A stretch of DNA of 64,000 bases from JACCZR01 sp963830065. GTDB lineage: Bacteria > Actinomycetota > Thermoleophilia > Solirubrobacterales > Thermoleophilaceae. A program made the position numbers and the translations under genes. Shown here one piece after another: positions 34,108 to 41,058 of this stretch; within the stretch, counting starts at the first letter, position 1, and each line of letters opens with the position of its first letter. The stretch spans positions 124,001-188,000 of the forward strand of contig CAWHLA010000008.1 of NCBI GenBank assembly GCA_963830065.1, written 5' to 3'. Under the pieces are notes generated by a model. That model saw nothing but the letters and a program-made list of their open reading frames with translations, ran no database searches and had not been told where the DNA came from.

Positions 34108-35123
34108 GAGGCGACGGCCTCCATCGGCGCGGAGCCCGCGGGGGCCAGCCTGCGCTCGGCGATCCTCTCCGCCACCGCCAGCGGGGTGACGCCGTCGCGG
34201 TCGGCCTGCTCGAGCACGGAGCGCGCCCGCTCGCCGATGCGCAGGACCTCCCGCCGCAGCCGCGCGCGGCTCCAGCCGCTGCGCAGTGCGTGGATGTGCA
34301 CCACGCCGCCGGCGTTGGCCACGAAGTCGGGCACGTAGGCGATGCCGCGCTCGGCCAGCGCGTGCGCGTCGGAGCGGTCGCCCAGCGTGTCGTTGGCCGC
34401 GCCCGCCACCGCGCGGCAGTCCAGCCGCTCGACCGCTCGCTCGTCCAGCACTCCGGCCACCGCGCACGGGGCAAAGACGTCGCACGGGGTGCCGATCACC
34501 GCGTCCGGGTCCACGGTCGCGGCCCCGGTGCGCGCGGCGACCGCCCGCGCGCGCGTGATGTCCACATCGGCCAGCAGCACCGAGGCGCCATCGCCGGCCA
34601 GCGCCGCCGCGAGCGCGGCGCCGACGTGGCCGGCACCCTGGATCAGAACGCGTACGCCGTGCAGGTCGTCGCCCCCGCCGACGTGGGCCACCGCGGCCCG
34701 CACTGCGGACTCGACCCCCAGCGCCGTCCAGGGCGAGGGGTCCTCGGTGGAGCAAGACACCACGGCGCCGGACTCGCTCATCAGCGCGAGGTCGCCGACG
34801 GTCGTGCCCATGTCGACACCGGGCAGGTAGTCGCCCCCGCAGCCGGCCACAAAGGCGCCGAAGCGCCGCATCAGCGCGGCGCGGTCCGGAATCTCTCCGC
34901 CCGAGAGGATCACCGCCTTGGCGCCCCCGAAGGGCAGCTCGGCGAAGGAGTTCTTGAGCGTCATCGCCGCGGCGAGGCGGCGGCACTCGCGCTCGCCGTC
35001 GGCGAGCGTCGGGTAGGGCTTGAAGCGGACTCCGCCGAGGCCCGGGCCCAGCGTGACGTCGTCGATCACGATCACGCCCTCGAGGCCGACCGACTCGTCG
35101 CGACACGTCACTGCGGTAGCCAT
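34104..35123 (-). CDS. Leucine/phenylalanine/valine dehydrogenase
   Basis: A 339-residue amino acid dehydrogenase. LGGVRFKPYPT, then MTLKNSFAELPFGGAKAVI carry the two conserved lysines, GDYLPGVDMGTTVGDL the active-site region and VLIQGAGHVGAALAAALAG the NAD site. It deaminates branched-chain or phenyl amino acids to 2-oxo acids. It is translationally coupled to the 2-oxoacid oxidoreductase, which uses that product. ATG 35123 is chosen for the adjacent AGAGGAG; TTG 35177 would add 18 residues. Divergent from an Lrp/AsnC regulator. Confidence 0.88.
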   Translation of the reverse strand: MATAVTCRDESVGLEGVIVIDDVTLGPGLGGVRFKPYPTLADGERECRRLAAAMTLKNSFAELPFGGAKAVILSGGEIPDRAALMRRFGAFVAGCGGDYLPGVDMGTTVGDLALMSESGAVVSCSTEDPSPWTALGVESAVRAAVAHVGGGDDLHGVRVLIQGAGHVGAALAAALAGDGASVLLADVDITRARAVAARTGAATVDPDAVIGTPCDVFAPCAVAGVLDERAVERLDCRAVAGAANDTLGDRSDAHALAERGIAYVPDFVANAGGVVHIHALRSGWSRARLRREVLRIGERARSVLEQADRDGVTPLAVAERIAERRLAPAGSAPMEAVAS

Positions 35124-35165
35124 CCGCTCCTCTCGCTCGCCTCCACCGAGGTCTAGCGCCTTTAG

Positions 35166-35210
35166 GCACAAGGACAAGCAGAACGCCGGAAACCTGCCCT
35201 TGTGCGCAAG
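35166..35210. promoter_or_regulatory. Candidate Lrp/AsnC operator in the divergent intergenic region
   Basis: GCACAAGG (35166-35173) and CCTTGTGC (35198-35205) form an exact 8-base inverted repeat, about three helical turns centre to centre. The right copy is part of CTTGTGCGCAAG, itself a near palindrome just before the -10 box of the Lrp gene. Lrp-family proteins bind arrays of such sites and usually regulate their neighbours. Confidence 0.5.
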
Positions 35211-35230
35211 ATTCCGTAAGCTTTCGGGCC

Positions 35231-35680
35231 GTGGCGAGCCGAGAAGTCGTAGATGAAGTCGATCAGGCGATCATCGACCTGCTGCGCGAGGACGCGCGCC
35301 GGCCGGTGAGCGAGATCGCCGAGCGCGTGAGCCTCTCCCCCGCGCCCGTCAAGCGGCGCATCGACCGGCTGGAGCGCCTGGGCGTCATCGCCGGCTACAC
35401 CGTGGTCCTCGACCACGGGAAGGTCGGCCCCTCGATCGAGGCCTACACGGAGCTGCGCTTCTCCGGCGACACCGACGTCGACGAGATCCTGCATTCCGCC
35501 GCCGGACTGCCCGAGGTGCTGGAGGTGCTGGCTATCGCCGGAGACCCCGATGCCCTGGTCCGGATGAGGGTCGAGGACGTCGACCATCTGCAGAGCGTGG
35601 TGAACAAGCTGAGGCGGTCGGGCCCGGTGACCGGCACCAAGACCCTGATCGTGCTCGGGCGCTGGCAGCGGCCGGAGTAG
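35231..35680 (+). CDS. Lrp/AsnC-family transcriptional regulator
   Basis: A 149-residue protein with the AsnC-type HTH (IIDLLREDARRPVSEIAERV, SPAPVKRRIDRLERLGVI) and the RAM ligand-binding domain (AYTELRF, GDPDALVRMRVEDVDHLQ). TAAGCT ends 8 bases before the GTG. It is divergent from the amino acid dehydrogenase/oxidoreductase operon and very likely controls it in response to an amino acid. Confidence 0.9.
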   Translation: MASREVVDEVDQAIIDLLREDARRPVSEIAERVSLSPAPVKRRIDRLERLGVIAGYTVVLDHGKVGPSIEAYTELRFSGDTDVDEILHSAAGLPEVLEVLAIAGDPDALVRMRVEDVDHLQSVVNKLRRSGPVTGTKTLIVLGRWQRPE

Positions 35681-35683
35681 GGT
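35678..35683 (+). promoter_or_regulatory. -10 box TAGGGT, decides start 35691
   Basis: TAGGGT ends 7 bases before ATG 35691 and overlaps the stop codon of the Lrp gene. The in-frame GTG at 35682 lies inside the box. Confidence 0.5.
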
Positions 35684-35690
35684 GCCGCAC

Positions 35691-36674
35691 ATGAACGTCG
35701 GGGCGGGCATCACCCCCTTTCACACCGACGAGGAGGGCACCGTCCGACTGGCCGCCCGGGCCGAGGAGCTGGGCTACTCGGATTTTGGGATCGCCGAGGG
35801 CTGGACTCACGACGCGGTGGTGTTGCTGGCTCGGATCGCCGGGGTCACCTCCCAGATCGGCTTGGCCACCACGGTGCTCTCGGTCTGGAGCCGGACGCCG
35901 GCCTCGATCGCGATGTCGTCGGCGAGCCTCCAGGCGGCCTCGGGCGGACGGTTCGCCCTTGGCCTCGGGGCGAGCAGCCCACCGCTGGTCGAGGGCCTGC
36001 ACGGCCTGACCTGGTCCTCTCCGGTCGCGCGCATGCGCGAGACGATCGTCGCCGTCCGGGCGCTGCTCGACGGCGGCCGTACCCCGCTCGAGCGAGAAGA
36101 AGTCCGGCCGCTGCGACTCGGCACCCCTCCCGAGGCGCCGATCCCGATCCTGCTCGCCGCCCTGGCGCCGCGCTCGGTGCGGCTCGCGGGGGAGCTCGCC
36201 GACACCTGGCTCCCGTTCTTGTGGGCCAAGTCGCGAATTGGGGCTGGGCGCGAGCTGCTCGCCGAGGGCGAGGCCGCCGCAGCGGCGCCAAGTCCCACCG
36301 CGATGACGGCCAGCGTGCCGCTCGCGGTAGGAGAGGACGAGGAGGCCGCGCGAGCGACGGCGGCGGCCTGGCTGGTGGCCTACTGCACGCGGATGGGCCC
36401 GATCTACCCGCGCTTGCTGCGGGAAACGTTCGGGTTCGCCGCCGAGGTGGACGCTCTGCTGGAGGCGAACGCCGACGGCGGGCGGCCGCGACTACCCGCG
36501 GAGTCCGAGGCGCTGGCCCGCGAGGTGACCGTGATGGGGACCTACGACGAGGCCCCCACCCTGGTCGGGGAATGGCTCGAGGCCGGCGCGGACGCCATCA
36601 GCCTCGTGCTGCCGCTCGGCCTACCGGAAGAGCGCCTGCGCGAGATGCTGGCGGCGGCCGCGCCCGGCCGCTAG
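35691..36674 (+). CDS. Luciferase-like (LLM) flavin- or F420-dependent oxidoreductase
   Basis: A 327-residue TIM-barrel oxidoreductase of the bacterial luciferase superfamily: MNVGAGITPFHTDEEG, AARAEELGYSDFGIAEGW, IGLATTVLSVWSRTP, GRFALGLGASSPPLVEG and PIPILLAALAPRSVRLAGEL. Many actinobacterial members use F420, and this organism makes F420, so an F420-dependent hydride transfer is likely but not proven. Substrate unknown. Confidence 0.85.
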   Translation: MNVGAGITPFHTDEEGTVRLAARAEELGYSDFGIAEGWTHDAVVLLARIAGVTSQIGLATTVLSVWSRTPASIAMSSASLQAASGGRFALGLGASSPPLVEGLHGLTWSSPVARMRETIVAVRALLDGGRTPLEREEVRPLRLGTPPEAPIPILLAALAPRSVRLAGELADTWLPFLWAKSRIGAGRELLAEGEAAAAAPSPTAMTASVPLAVGEDEEAARATAAAWLVAYCTRMGPIYPRLLRETFGFAAEVDALLEANADGGRPRLPAESEALAREVTVMGTYDEAPTLVGEWLEAGADAISLVLPLGLPEERLREMLAAAAPGR

Positions 36675-36678
36675 CCGC

Positions 36679-36894
36679 CTACTCCCCGCTCTCGAACTTG
36701 AACGAGATCGCCAGGCGGACTCGGAAGTTCGCCACGCCGCCTTCGCCGACCGTCACGTCCTGACGGACGACCTCTGCGATGCGTAGGTCGCGGACCGACT
36801 TGGCCGCGGTCTCCACGGCGCTGCGGGCCGCCGACTCCCAGGACTCCGTGCTGACCCCGATTACCTCGGTGACCCGGTACACGCTCTCTGCCAT
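36679..36894 (-). CDS. Dodecin
   Basis: A 71-residue protein that matches dodecin over its full length: SVYRVTEVIGVSTESWESAA, a single helix, then VRDLRIAEVVRQDVTVGEGG and the closing strand FRVRLAISFKFE. Dodecins form dodecamers that store flavins or CoA. ATG 36894 is chosen for AGGAG 6 bases upstream; a longer frame (from 36930) has no support. Convergent with the oxidoreductase gene, 4 bases apart. Confidence 0.9.
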   Translation of the reverse strand: MAESVYRVTEVIGVSTESWESAARSAVETAAKSVRDLRIAEVVRQDVTVGEGGVANFRVRLAISFKFESGE

Positions 36895-36952
36895 CTGGAG
36901 CTCCTCTCCTCGCTTGCCTCTCCTGCGCAACCTACCCCTAGCGGGCGGTGCA

Positions 36953-36958
36953 TAGGCT
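36953..36958 (+). promoter_or_regulatory. -10 box TAGGCT, decides start 36966
   Basis: TAGGCT ends 7 bases before GTG 36966. The upstream GTG 36948 would place the start ahead of the promoter. Confidence 0.5.
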
Positions 36959-36965
36959 GCCGCCC

Positions 36966-37718
36966 GTGAGCGCGATCGTCTCAGGAGGGGCCTCCGGGCT
37001 CGGCGAGGCGGTGACCCGGCGTCTCCACGCGGACGGGATGGCGGTCACGATCGCCGACCTCAACGAGGAGAAGGGCACCGCCCTGGCCGACGAGCTCGGC
37101 GAGGCTGTGCAGTTCGTCTCAACCGACGTGACCGACGAGGAGCGGGTCGCGGCGGCGGTCGCGAAGGCAGCCGAGGACGACGACGGCCTGCGCGTCAGCG
37201 TGGCCTGCGCCGGCATCGGCTGGGCCCAGAAGACGGCGGGCAAGGACGGCCCCCACGACCTGGGCGCCTTCCAGCAGGTGGTGGGGGTGAACCTGATCGG
37301 GTCGTTCAACCTGCTTCGGCTGGCCGCCGACGCGATGCGCTCGAACGAGCCCCGTGGGTCGGGCCAGCGGGGCGTGTGCGTGAGCACCGCCTCCATCGCC
37401 GCCTACGACGGGCAGATCGGTCAGATCGCCTACGCCGCCTCGAAGGGCGGCATCGTCTCGATGACCCTGCCCGCGGCGCGCGACCTCTCCCGCGACGGGA
37501 TCCGGGTGCTGACCATCGCCCCCGGCCTGTTCGACACCCCGCTGCTGGCCGCCCTGCCCGAGGCCGCCCGCGAGGCGCTGGGCGCAGGCGTGCCCAACCC
37601 GCAGCGCCTGGGCCTGCCCGAGGAGTTCGCCGCGCTGACCGCGCACATCGTCGAGAACGAGATGCTCAACGGCGAGGTCATCCGCCTCGACGGCGCCCTG
37701 CGGATGCCCCCGCGCTAG
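36966..37718 (+). CDS. SDR-family 3-hydroxyacyl-CoA dehydrogenase (HSD10-like)
   Basis: A 250-residue short-chain dehydrogenase: SAIVSGGASGLGEAVTRRL, ADLNEEKG, CVSTASIAAYDGQIGQIAY, YAASKGG (Tyr-x3-Lys), and RVLTIAPGLFDTPLLAALPE. The pattern is that of type II 3-hydroxyacyl-CoA dehydrogenases, which act on short branched hydroxyacyl-CoA and some steroids. It fits the branched-chain amino acid catabolism seen nearby. Single leaderless gene. Confidence 0.88.
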   Translation: MSAIVSGGASGLGEAVTRRLHADGMAVTIADLNEEKGTALADELGEAVQFVSTDVTDEERVAAAVAKAAEDDDGLRVSVACAGIGWAQKTAGKDGPHDLGAFQQVVGVNLIGSFNLLRLAADAMRSNEPRGSGQRGVCVSTASIAAYDGQIGQIAYAASKGGIVSMTLPAARDLSRDGIRVLTIAPGLFDTPLLAALPEAAREALGAGVPNPQRLGLPEEFAALTAHIVENEMLNGEVIRLDGALRMPPR

Positions 37719-37751
37719 CGGGGGAGCCCAGGAGCACGCGCCGACCGGGCG

Positions 37752-38423
37752 TCAGGCCGCGGTCGTGCGGATGGCGCGGGTGACGAAGCCCCCGAGCACC
37801 TGCTCGTGGCCGGCGAAGTCGACGGTGATCGGCCCGCCGAACGGCTCCTTGGAGATCACCTCCAGCGCGTCCCCGGGAGCGATGCCGCGCTCGCTGAGAT
37901 AGCGGAGCAGCTCGGGGTCGGAGTCCGACACCCGTGCGAACACGCCGGCCTCACCGGGCTCGAGGTCGGCCAGCGCGCGGGTCGGCTCCTCGATGACCTC
38001 GCCCGCCGAGGACGGGATGGGGTCGCCGTGGGGATCGACGGTGGGGTTGCCCAGCTTCGCGGCGATCAGCTCCGACAGCTCGGGGGAGATCGCGTGCTCG
38101 AGGCGCTCCGCCTCGTCGTGGACACGGTCCCACGACATCCCCAGCGCCTCGGCCAGATAGAGCTCCAGCAGCCGGTGGTGGCGGACCACCTCCAGCGCCA
38201 CCCGCTCGCCGGCGGGGCTGAGCTCCACCCCGTGGTAGGGCTCGCGGCGCACCAGCCCGAGCTCCTCGAGCCGCTTGAGCATCGCGCTGGCCGAGGCGGG
38301 CGACACGTCGAGGCGCTCGGCCAGCGCGGAGGTCGAGACCGGCGCTTCCTCGCGCCGCTGCAGCGACCAGATCGCCTTGGCGTAGTCCTGGACGGCGTGG
38401 GAGACGGAGGCGTCCATGCTCAT
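37752..38423 (-). CDS. DtxR/MntR-family metalloregulator
   Basis: A 223-residue regulator with winged helix (SALAERLDVSPASASAMLKR, LEELGLVRREPYHGVELSPAG), dimer/metal domain (ALEVVRHHRLLELYLAEALG, VHDEAERLEHAIS) and a C-terminal SH3-like FeoA domain (ITVDFAGHEQVLGG). It represses metal uptake or oxidation genes when Fe2+ or Mn2+ is bound. ATG 38423 overlaps the ZIP stop (ATGA), so it is the last gene of the multicopper oxidase-ZIP-regulator operon and probably its own controller. Confidence 0.92.
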   Translation of the reverse strand: MSMDASVSHAVQDYAKAIWSLQRREEAPVSTSALAERLDVSPASASAMLKRLEELGLVRREPYHGVELSPAGERVALEVVRHHRLLELYLAEALGMSWDRVHDEAERLEHAISPELSELIAAKLGNPTVDPHGDPIPSSAGEVIEEPTRALADLEPGEAGVFARVSDSDPELLRYLSERGIAPGDALEVISKEPFGGPITVDFAGHEQVLGGFVTRAIRTTAA

Positions 38424-39634
38424 ACCGACACCAGCAGTCCGGTCACGTACATCAGCGCAAGGCCGGTCAGGAGGCCGCCCACCGCGAGCGGGTGCAGAAG
38501 CTGGCCCGCCTTGTCGCGCAGGCTGGGCGCGATCTGCACGATCACCTGGGCGATCGCCCCCGCGCCGAGGCCGAACATGAACGCGGCCAGGCTCGCGTCG
38601 TAGGCCGAGGCACCGATGAAGGCGCCGAGGATCGCGGGCGCGCCGGCGAGCGCGCCCAAGCCCACCAGGCGCTTGAGCCGCGTGGCGCCGTCGATCTCCT
38701 CGCCCTTGGCGACGGGCGCGACGATGGCCAGCCCCTCGGTCGTGTTGTGCAGGGCGAAGCCGACCACCAGCGCCGCGCCCAGCGCCAGCGAGCCGACCGC
38801 GTAGGCCGATCCGATCGCCAGCCCCTCCCCAAGGTTGTGCAGCCCGATTCCGAGCGCGACGAGGAAGGCGAGTCGCCACGGGCCCGCCCCCGCCTGCTTC
38901 TCCTGCGCGTGGCGGCCAGACATCCACGAGCCGACGCCCGCCAGCGCCAAGTAGGCCACCACGGCGCCCACGAACACCAACGCGGCGCCGCCGAAGACCT
39001 GTGCGCCCTCGCCCGCCAGCTCGGTGCCCTCGAGCAGGGCGTCGATGCCCAGGAAAGCCAGCAGCCCGACCGTCAGCGCCATGAGGAACTGGATCCAGCG
39101 CGGGTCGATCGTCCTGAGCCACGGGAGCCACACCATCCCGATGGCCACTGGGATCACGCCCACGTAGAGCCCAATCAGCGCCATCAGGCCCAGGAAGCCG
39201 GCTCCGCCGTCGGGGCTCTCGGCCGCGGCGTCGATGGTGTGGTCGACGGTCGCGCCCGTGGCAGTGAGCAGCTTCAGCTCGTAGGCCTCCCCTTCGACCC
39301 ACGGGTACTGCACGCGGATGGTGTCGCCGCCTAGCCGGCCCAGGTCGTCGCTGCTCTGGGAGAAGCTGGAGAAGCCGTCGTTGACGATCACCTGGCGGAC
39401 GGCCACCGGGTCGGGGCCGTCGTTGCGCACGTGGAGCTCGATCTCCCCCGGGCGCAGCACGGTGCGCTCCACCGCGAGCTCCTCGACCGGGACGCCGGGG
39501 CGATCTCCCAGGCCGGGCGCGTCGAGTGCGACGAACAGCCCGATGGCCGCGCCGAGCAGGAGCAGCGGCAGCAAGCCGGCGAGCCATCCCGGAAGCCGGG
39601 CGCCCCTGGGAGCCGATGCGCTCTGGGCCTCCAT
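38420..39634 (-). CDS. ZIP-family metal transporter with N-terminal extracytoplasmic domain
   Basis: A 404-residue protein. Residues 1-40 hold a signal-anchor helix, 45-145 a strand-rich extracytoplasmic domain (LRPGEIELHVRNDGPDPVAV, VIVNDGFSSFSQ) of Ig or cupredoxin type, and about 150-404 the ZIP domain with metal sites LHNLGEGLAIG and LHNTTEGLAIV. ZIP proteins import Zn2+, Fe2+ or Mn2+. The fused N-terminal domain is unusual. It is translationally coupled on both sides (TGATG with the oxidase, ATGA with the regulator). Confidence 0.88.
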   Translation of the reverse strand: MEAQSASAPRGARLPGWLAGLLPLLLLGAAIGLFVALDAPGLGDRPGVPVEELAVERTVLRPGEIELHVRNDGPDPVAVRQVIVNDGFSSFSQSSDDLGRLGGDTIRVQYPWVEGEAYELKLLTATGATVDHTIDAAAESPDGGAGFLGLMALIGLYVGVIPVAIGMVWLPWLRTIDPRWIQFLMALTVGLLAFLGIDALLEGTELAGEGAQVFGGAALVFVGAVVAYLALAGVGSWMSGRHAQEKQAGAGPWRLAFLVALGIGLHNLGEGLAIGSAYAVGSLALGAALVVGFALHNTTEGLAIVAPVAKGEEIDGATRLKRLVGLGALAGAPAILGAFIGASAYDASLAAFMFGLGAGAIAQVIVQIAPSLRDKAGQLLHPLAVGGLLTGLALMYVTGLLVSV

Positions 39635-40683
39635 CAGTCGACCACGTCGAAGAAGCCCATCCAGCCCAATTCCGCGAACTCGCTCACGTGGGCGTGGAAC
39701 ATGTACTTCCCCGTGTACGGGAAGCGGAGCTCCAGCACGGCGCGCTGCCCCTGGCCCTGGATGACCGTGTCGGTCAGCTCGGTGGGCTTCAGCGACGTCC
39801 CGGTGGGATAGACGTCGAAGAAGTTCGCGTGGATGTGGAACGAGTTCAGTAGGTCGAACTCGAGGATGTTCAGGAGGTAGATCCGCACCAGCTCGCCGCG
39901 CTTGACCCGGATCGGCTTGCGCTCGTACTCGAACGCGACGGTGTTGACCGCATAGACCTCGTTCTCACGGTCGAAGTTCGTGTCGAACCCGTTCATGACC
40001 ATCACGAGCTCGTCGGCCTTCGGCCGACCCTCCTTGGGGTCGACGATGAACATCCCGTACAGCCCCTTGGCGATGTGGTCGGCCAGCGGGGTCGAGTGGC
40101 AGTGGTAGTGGTGCACCCCGAAGGGCGCGGCGTCGAACTCGTACGTCGTGCTCTTGCCCGACGCGATGTTCCCGGCGCCGATCCCCGGGATCCCGTCGTG
40201 CACGTCGCGGTGGATGCCGTGGAAGTGCATCGTGTGCGGGTGCGTGGAGGCGTTGACGAAGTTGACGCGCAGCCTCTCCCCCTCGCGGGCGCGCAGTGTC
40301 GGCCCCGGCACGCGGCCGTTGTAGGTCCAGGCGGCGTACTTGACGCCGGGGGCGACCTCGATCTCCTTGTCCTCGGCCACGATCTCCCACTCGCGCACTC
40401 CGTTGCGCACGCGGCCCTCGTCGAAGTCGCGCAGCAGCTCGGTGGGGTCGAACCCGTTGGCGGCGTGGTCGACCTTGCCGACCGCGCCGCGATGCCCGGA
40501 GCCCTTATGCGCGCCGTTGGTGCCGCCGTGGTCGCCGTGCCCGGCCTCGCCGGCCGAGGCGAGGCTGTCGTGGATCCCCTGGTGCGGAACCGTCTCGTGC
40601 AGCACCGGCAGCGCAGCCGTGCCCAGCGCCGCGCTGCCGAGGAGTCGGCGCCGAGAAAGCTTCTTCGACCACAACTTCGACAT
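39634..40683 (-). CDS. Two-domain multicopper oxidase (Tat-exported)
   Basis: A 349-residue oxidase. The N-terminus has a twin-arginine signal (SRRRLLGSAALG) and a His/Gly-rich stretch (GHGDHGGTNGAHKGSGH). Copper sites: HPHTMHFHG in cupredoxin domain 1, HHYHCHSTPLADHIAKGLYG (type 1 Cys), and in domain 2 NSFHIHANFF and MFHAHVSEFAELGWMG. Two-domain enzymes of this kind are laccase-like or nitrite-reductase-like; with ZIP and DtxR genes, oxidation of Mn2+ or Fe2+ is the best guess. First gene of the operon, under a DtxR-like box. Confidence 0.88.
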   Translation of the reverse strand: MSKLWSKKLSRRRLLGSAALGTAALPVLHETVPHQGIHDSLASAGEAGHGDHGGTNGAHKGSGHRGAVGKVDHAANGFDPTELLRDFDEGRVRNGVREWEIVAEDKEIEVAPGVKYAAWTYNGRVPGPTLRAREGERLRVNFVNASTHPHTMHFHGIHRDVHDGIPGIGAGNIASGKSTTYEFDAAPFGVHHYHCHSTPLADHIAKGLYGMFIVDPKEGRPKADELVMVMNGFDTNFDRENEVYAVNTVAFEYERKPIRVKRGELVRIYLLNILEFDLLNSFHIHANFFDVYPTGTSLKPTELTDTVIQGQGQRAVLELRFPYTGKYMFHAHVSEFAELGWMGFFDVVD

Positions 40684-40705
40684 CAGCCCTGTATTGAAGC
40701 AGAAG

Positions 40706-40724
40706 TTAGGCGAGGCTAAACTCG
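40706..40724. promoter_or_regulatory. Candidate DtxR/IdeR iron box
   Basis: The 19 bases TTAGGCGAGGCTAAACTCG match the IdeR/DtxR consensus (TTAGGTTAGGCTAACCTAA) at 14 positions by my alignment, including TTAGG and AGGCTAA. It lies 23-41 bases upstream of the multicopper oxidase start, where a DtxR repressor encoded by the same operon would act. Confidence 0.55.
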
Positions 40725-40733
40725 GCTGGGTCT

Positions 40734-40982
40734 ATGTACTTTGCAAACCCAGGCTCCTCTGCGGGCGAGTTCGATGACTTCCGGGTCGAGATCGAGCGCC
40801 TTATCGAGGCTCAGGACAGCGTGATAGCGCTCGTTAACCAGCGGGGCCGCGGCAGGCAGAGCGGCGTGCCGGTCGAGATTCAAGTCGCGAACCTGTTTCG
40901 ATTCGAGGACGGAAAAATCGCCAAGTGGCAGATGCACGTGACGCTTGAGGAAGCCCTCGAAGCCGCCGGGCTGTCGGAGTAG
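40734..40982 (+). CDS. SnoaL/NTF2-like protein, short or truncated
   Basis: An 82-residue frame resembling the second half of SnoaL-like NTF2-fold proteins (FRVEIERLIEAQDSVIALVN, VEIQVANLFRFEDGKIAKWQ). Full family members are 120-140 residues with an N-terminal helix-strand part that is missing. Its base composition is less GC-rich than its neighbours. TAAACT (40717-40722) ends 11 bases before the ATG. It may be a gene remnant, perhaps acquired, or a small functional protein; I cannot decide. Confidence 0.45.
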   Translation: MYFANPGSSAGEFDDFRVEIERLIEAQDSVIALVNQRGRGRQSGVPVEIQVANLFRFEDGKIAKWQMHVTLEEALEAAGLSE

Positions 40983-41044
40983 GCGAAGCTAGGACTTCGC
41001 GGGCTTCTTGCGCGGAGCCTTCTCAGGCTCTGTCGCGCCCCTCC

Positions 41045-41050
41045 TACACT
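41045..41050 (+). promoter_or_regulatory. -10 box TACACT, decides start 41059
   Basis: TACACT ends 8 bases before GTG 41059; the longer open frame from 41008 lies upstream of it. A small hairpin GAGCCT-TCTC-AGGCTC sits at about 41018-41033 in the same short gap. Confidence 0.5.
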
Positions 41051-41058
41051 CACGAAAA

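Noticed and set aside
34108..35169. N-terminal extension of the ferredoxin oxidoreductase frame
   Set aside because: It is a second frame of the amino acid dehydrogenase gene on the same strand; the real start is GTG 34107 in a GTGA overlap.
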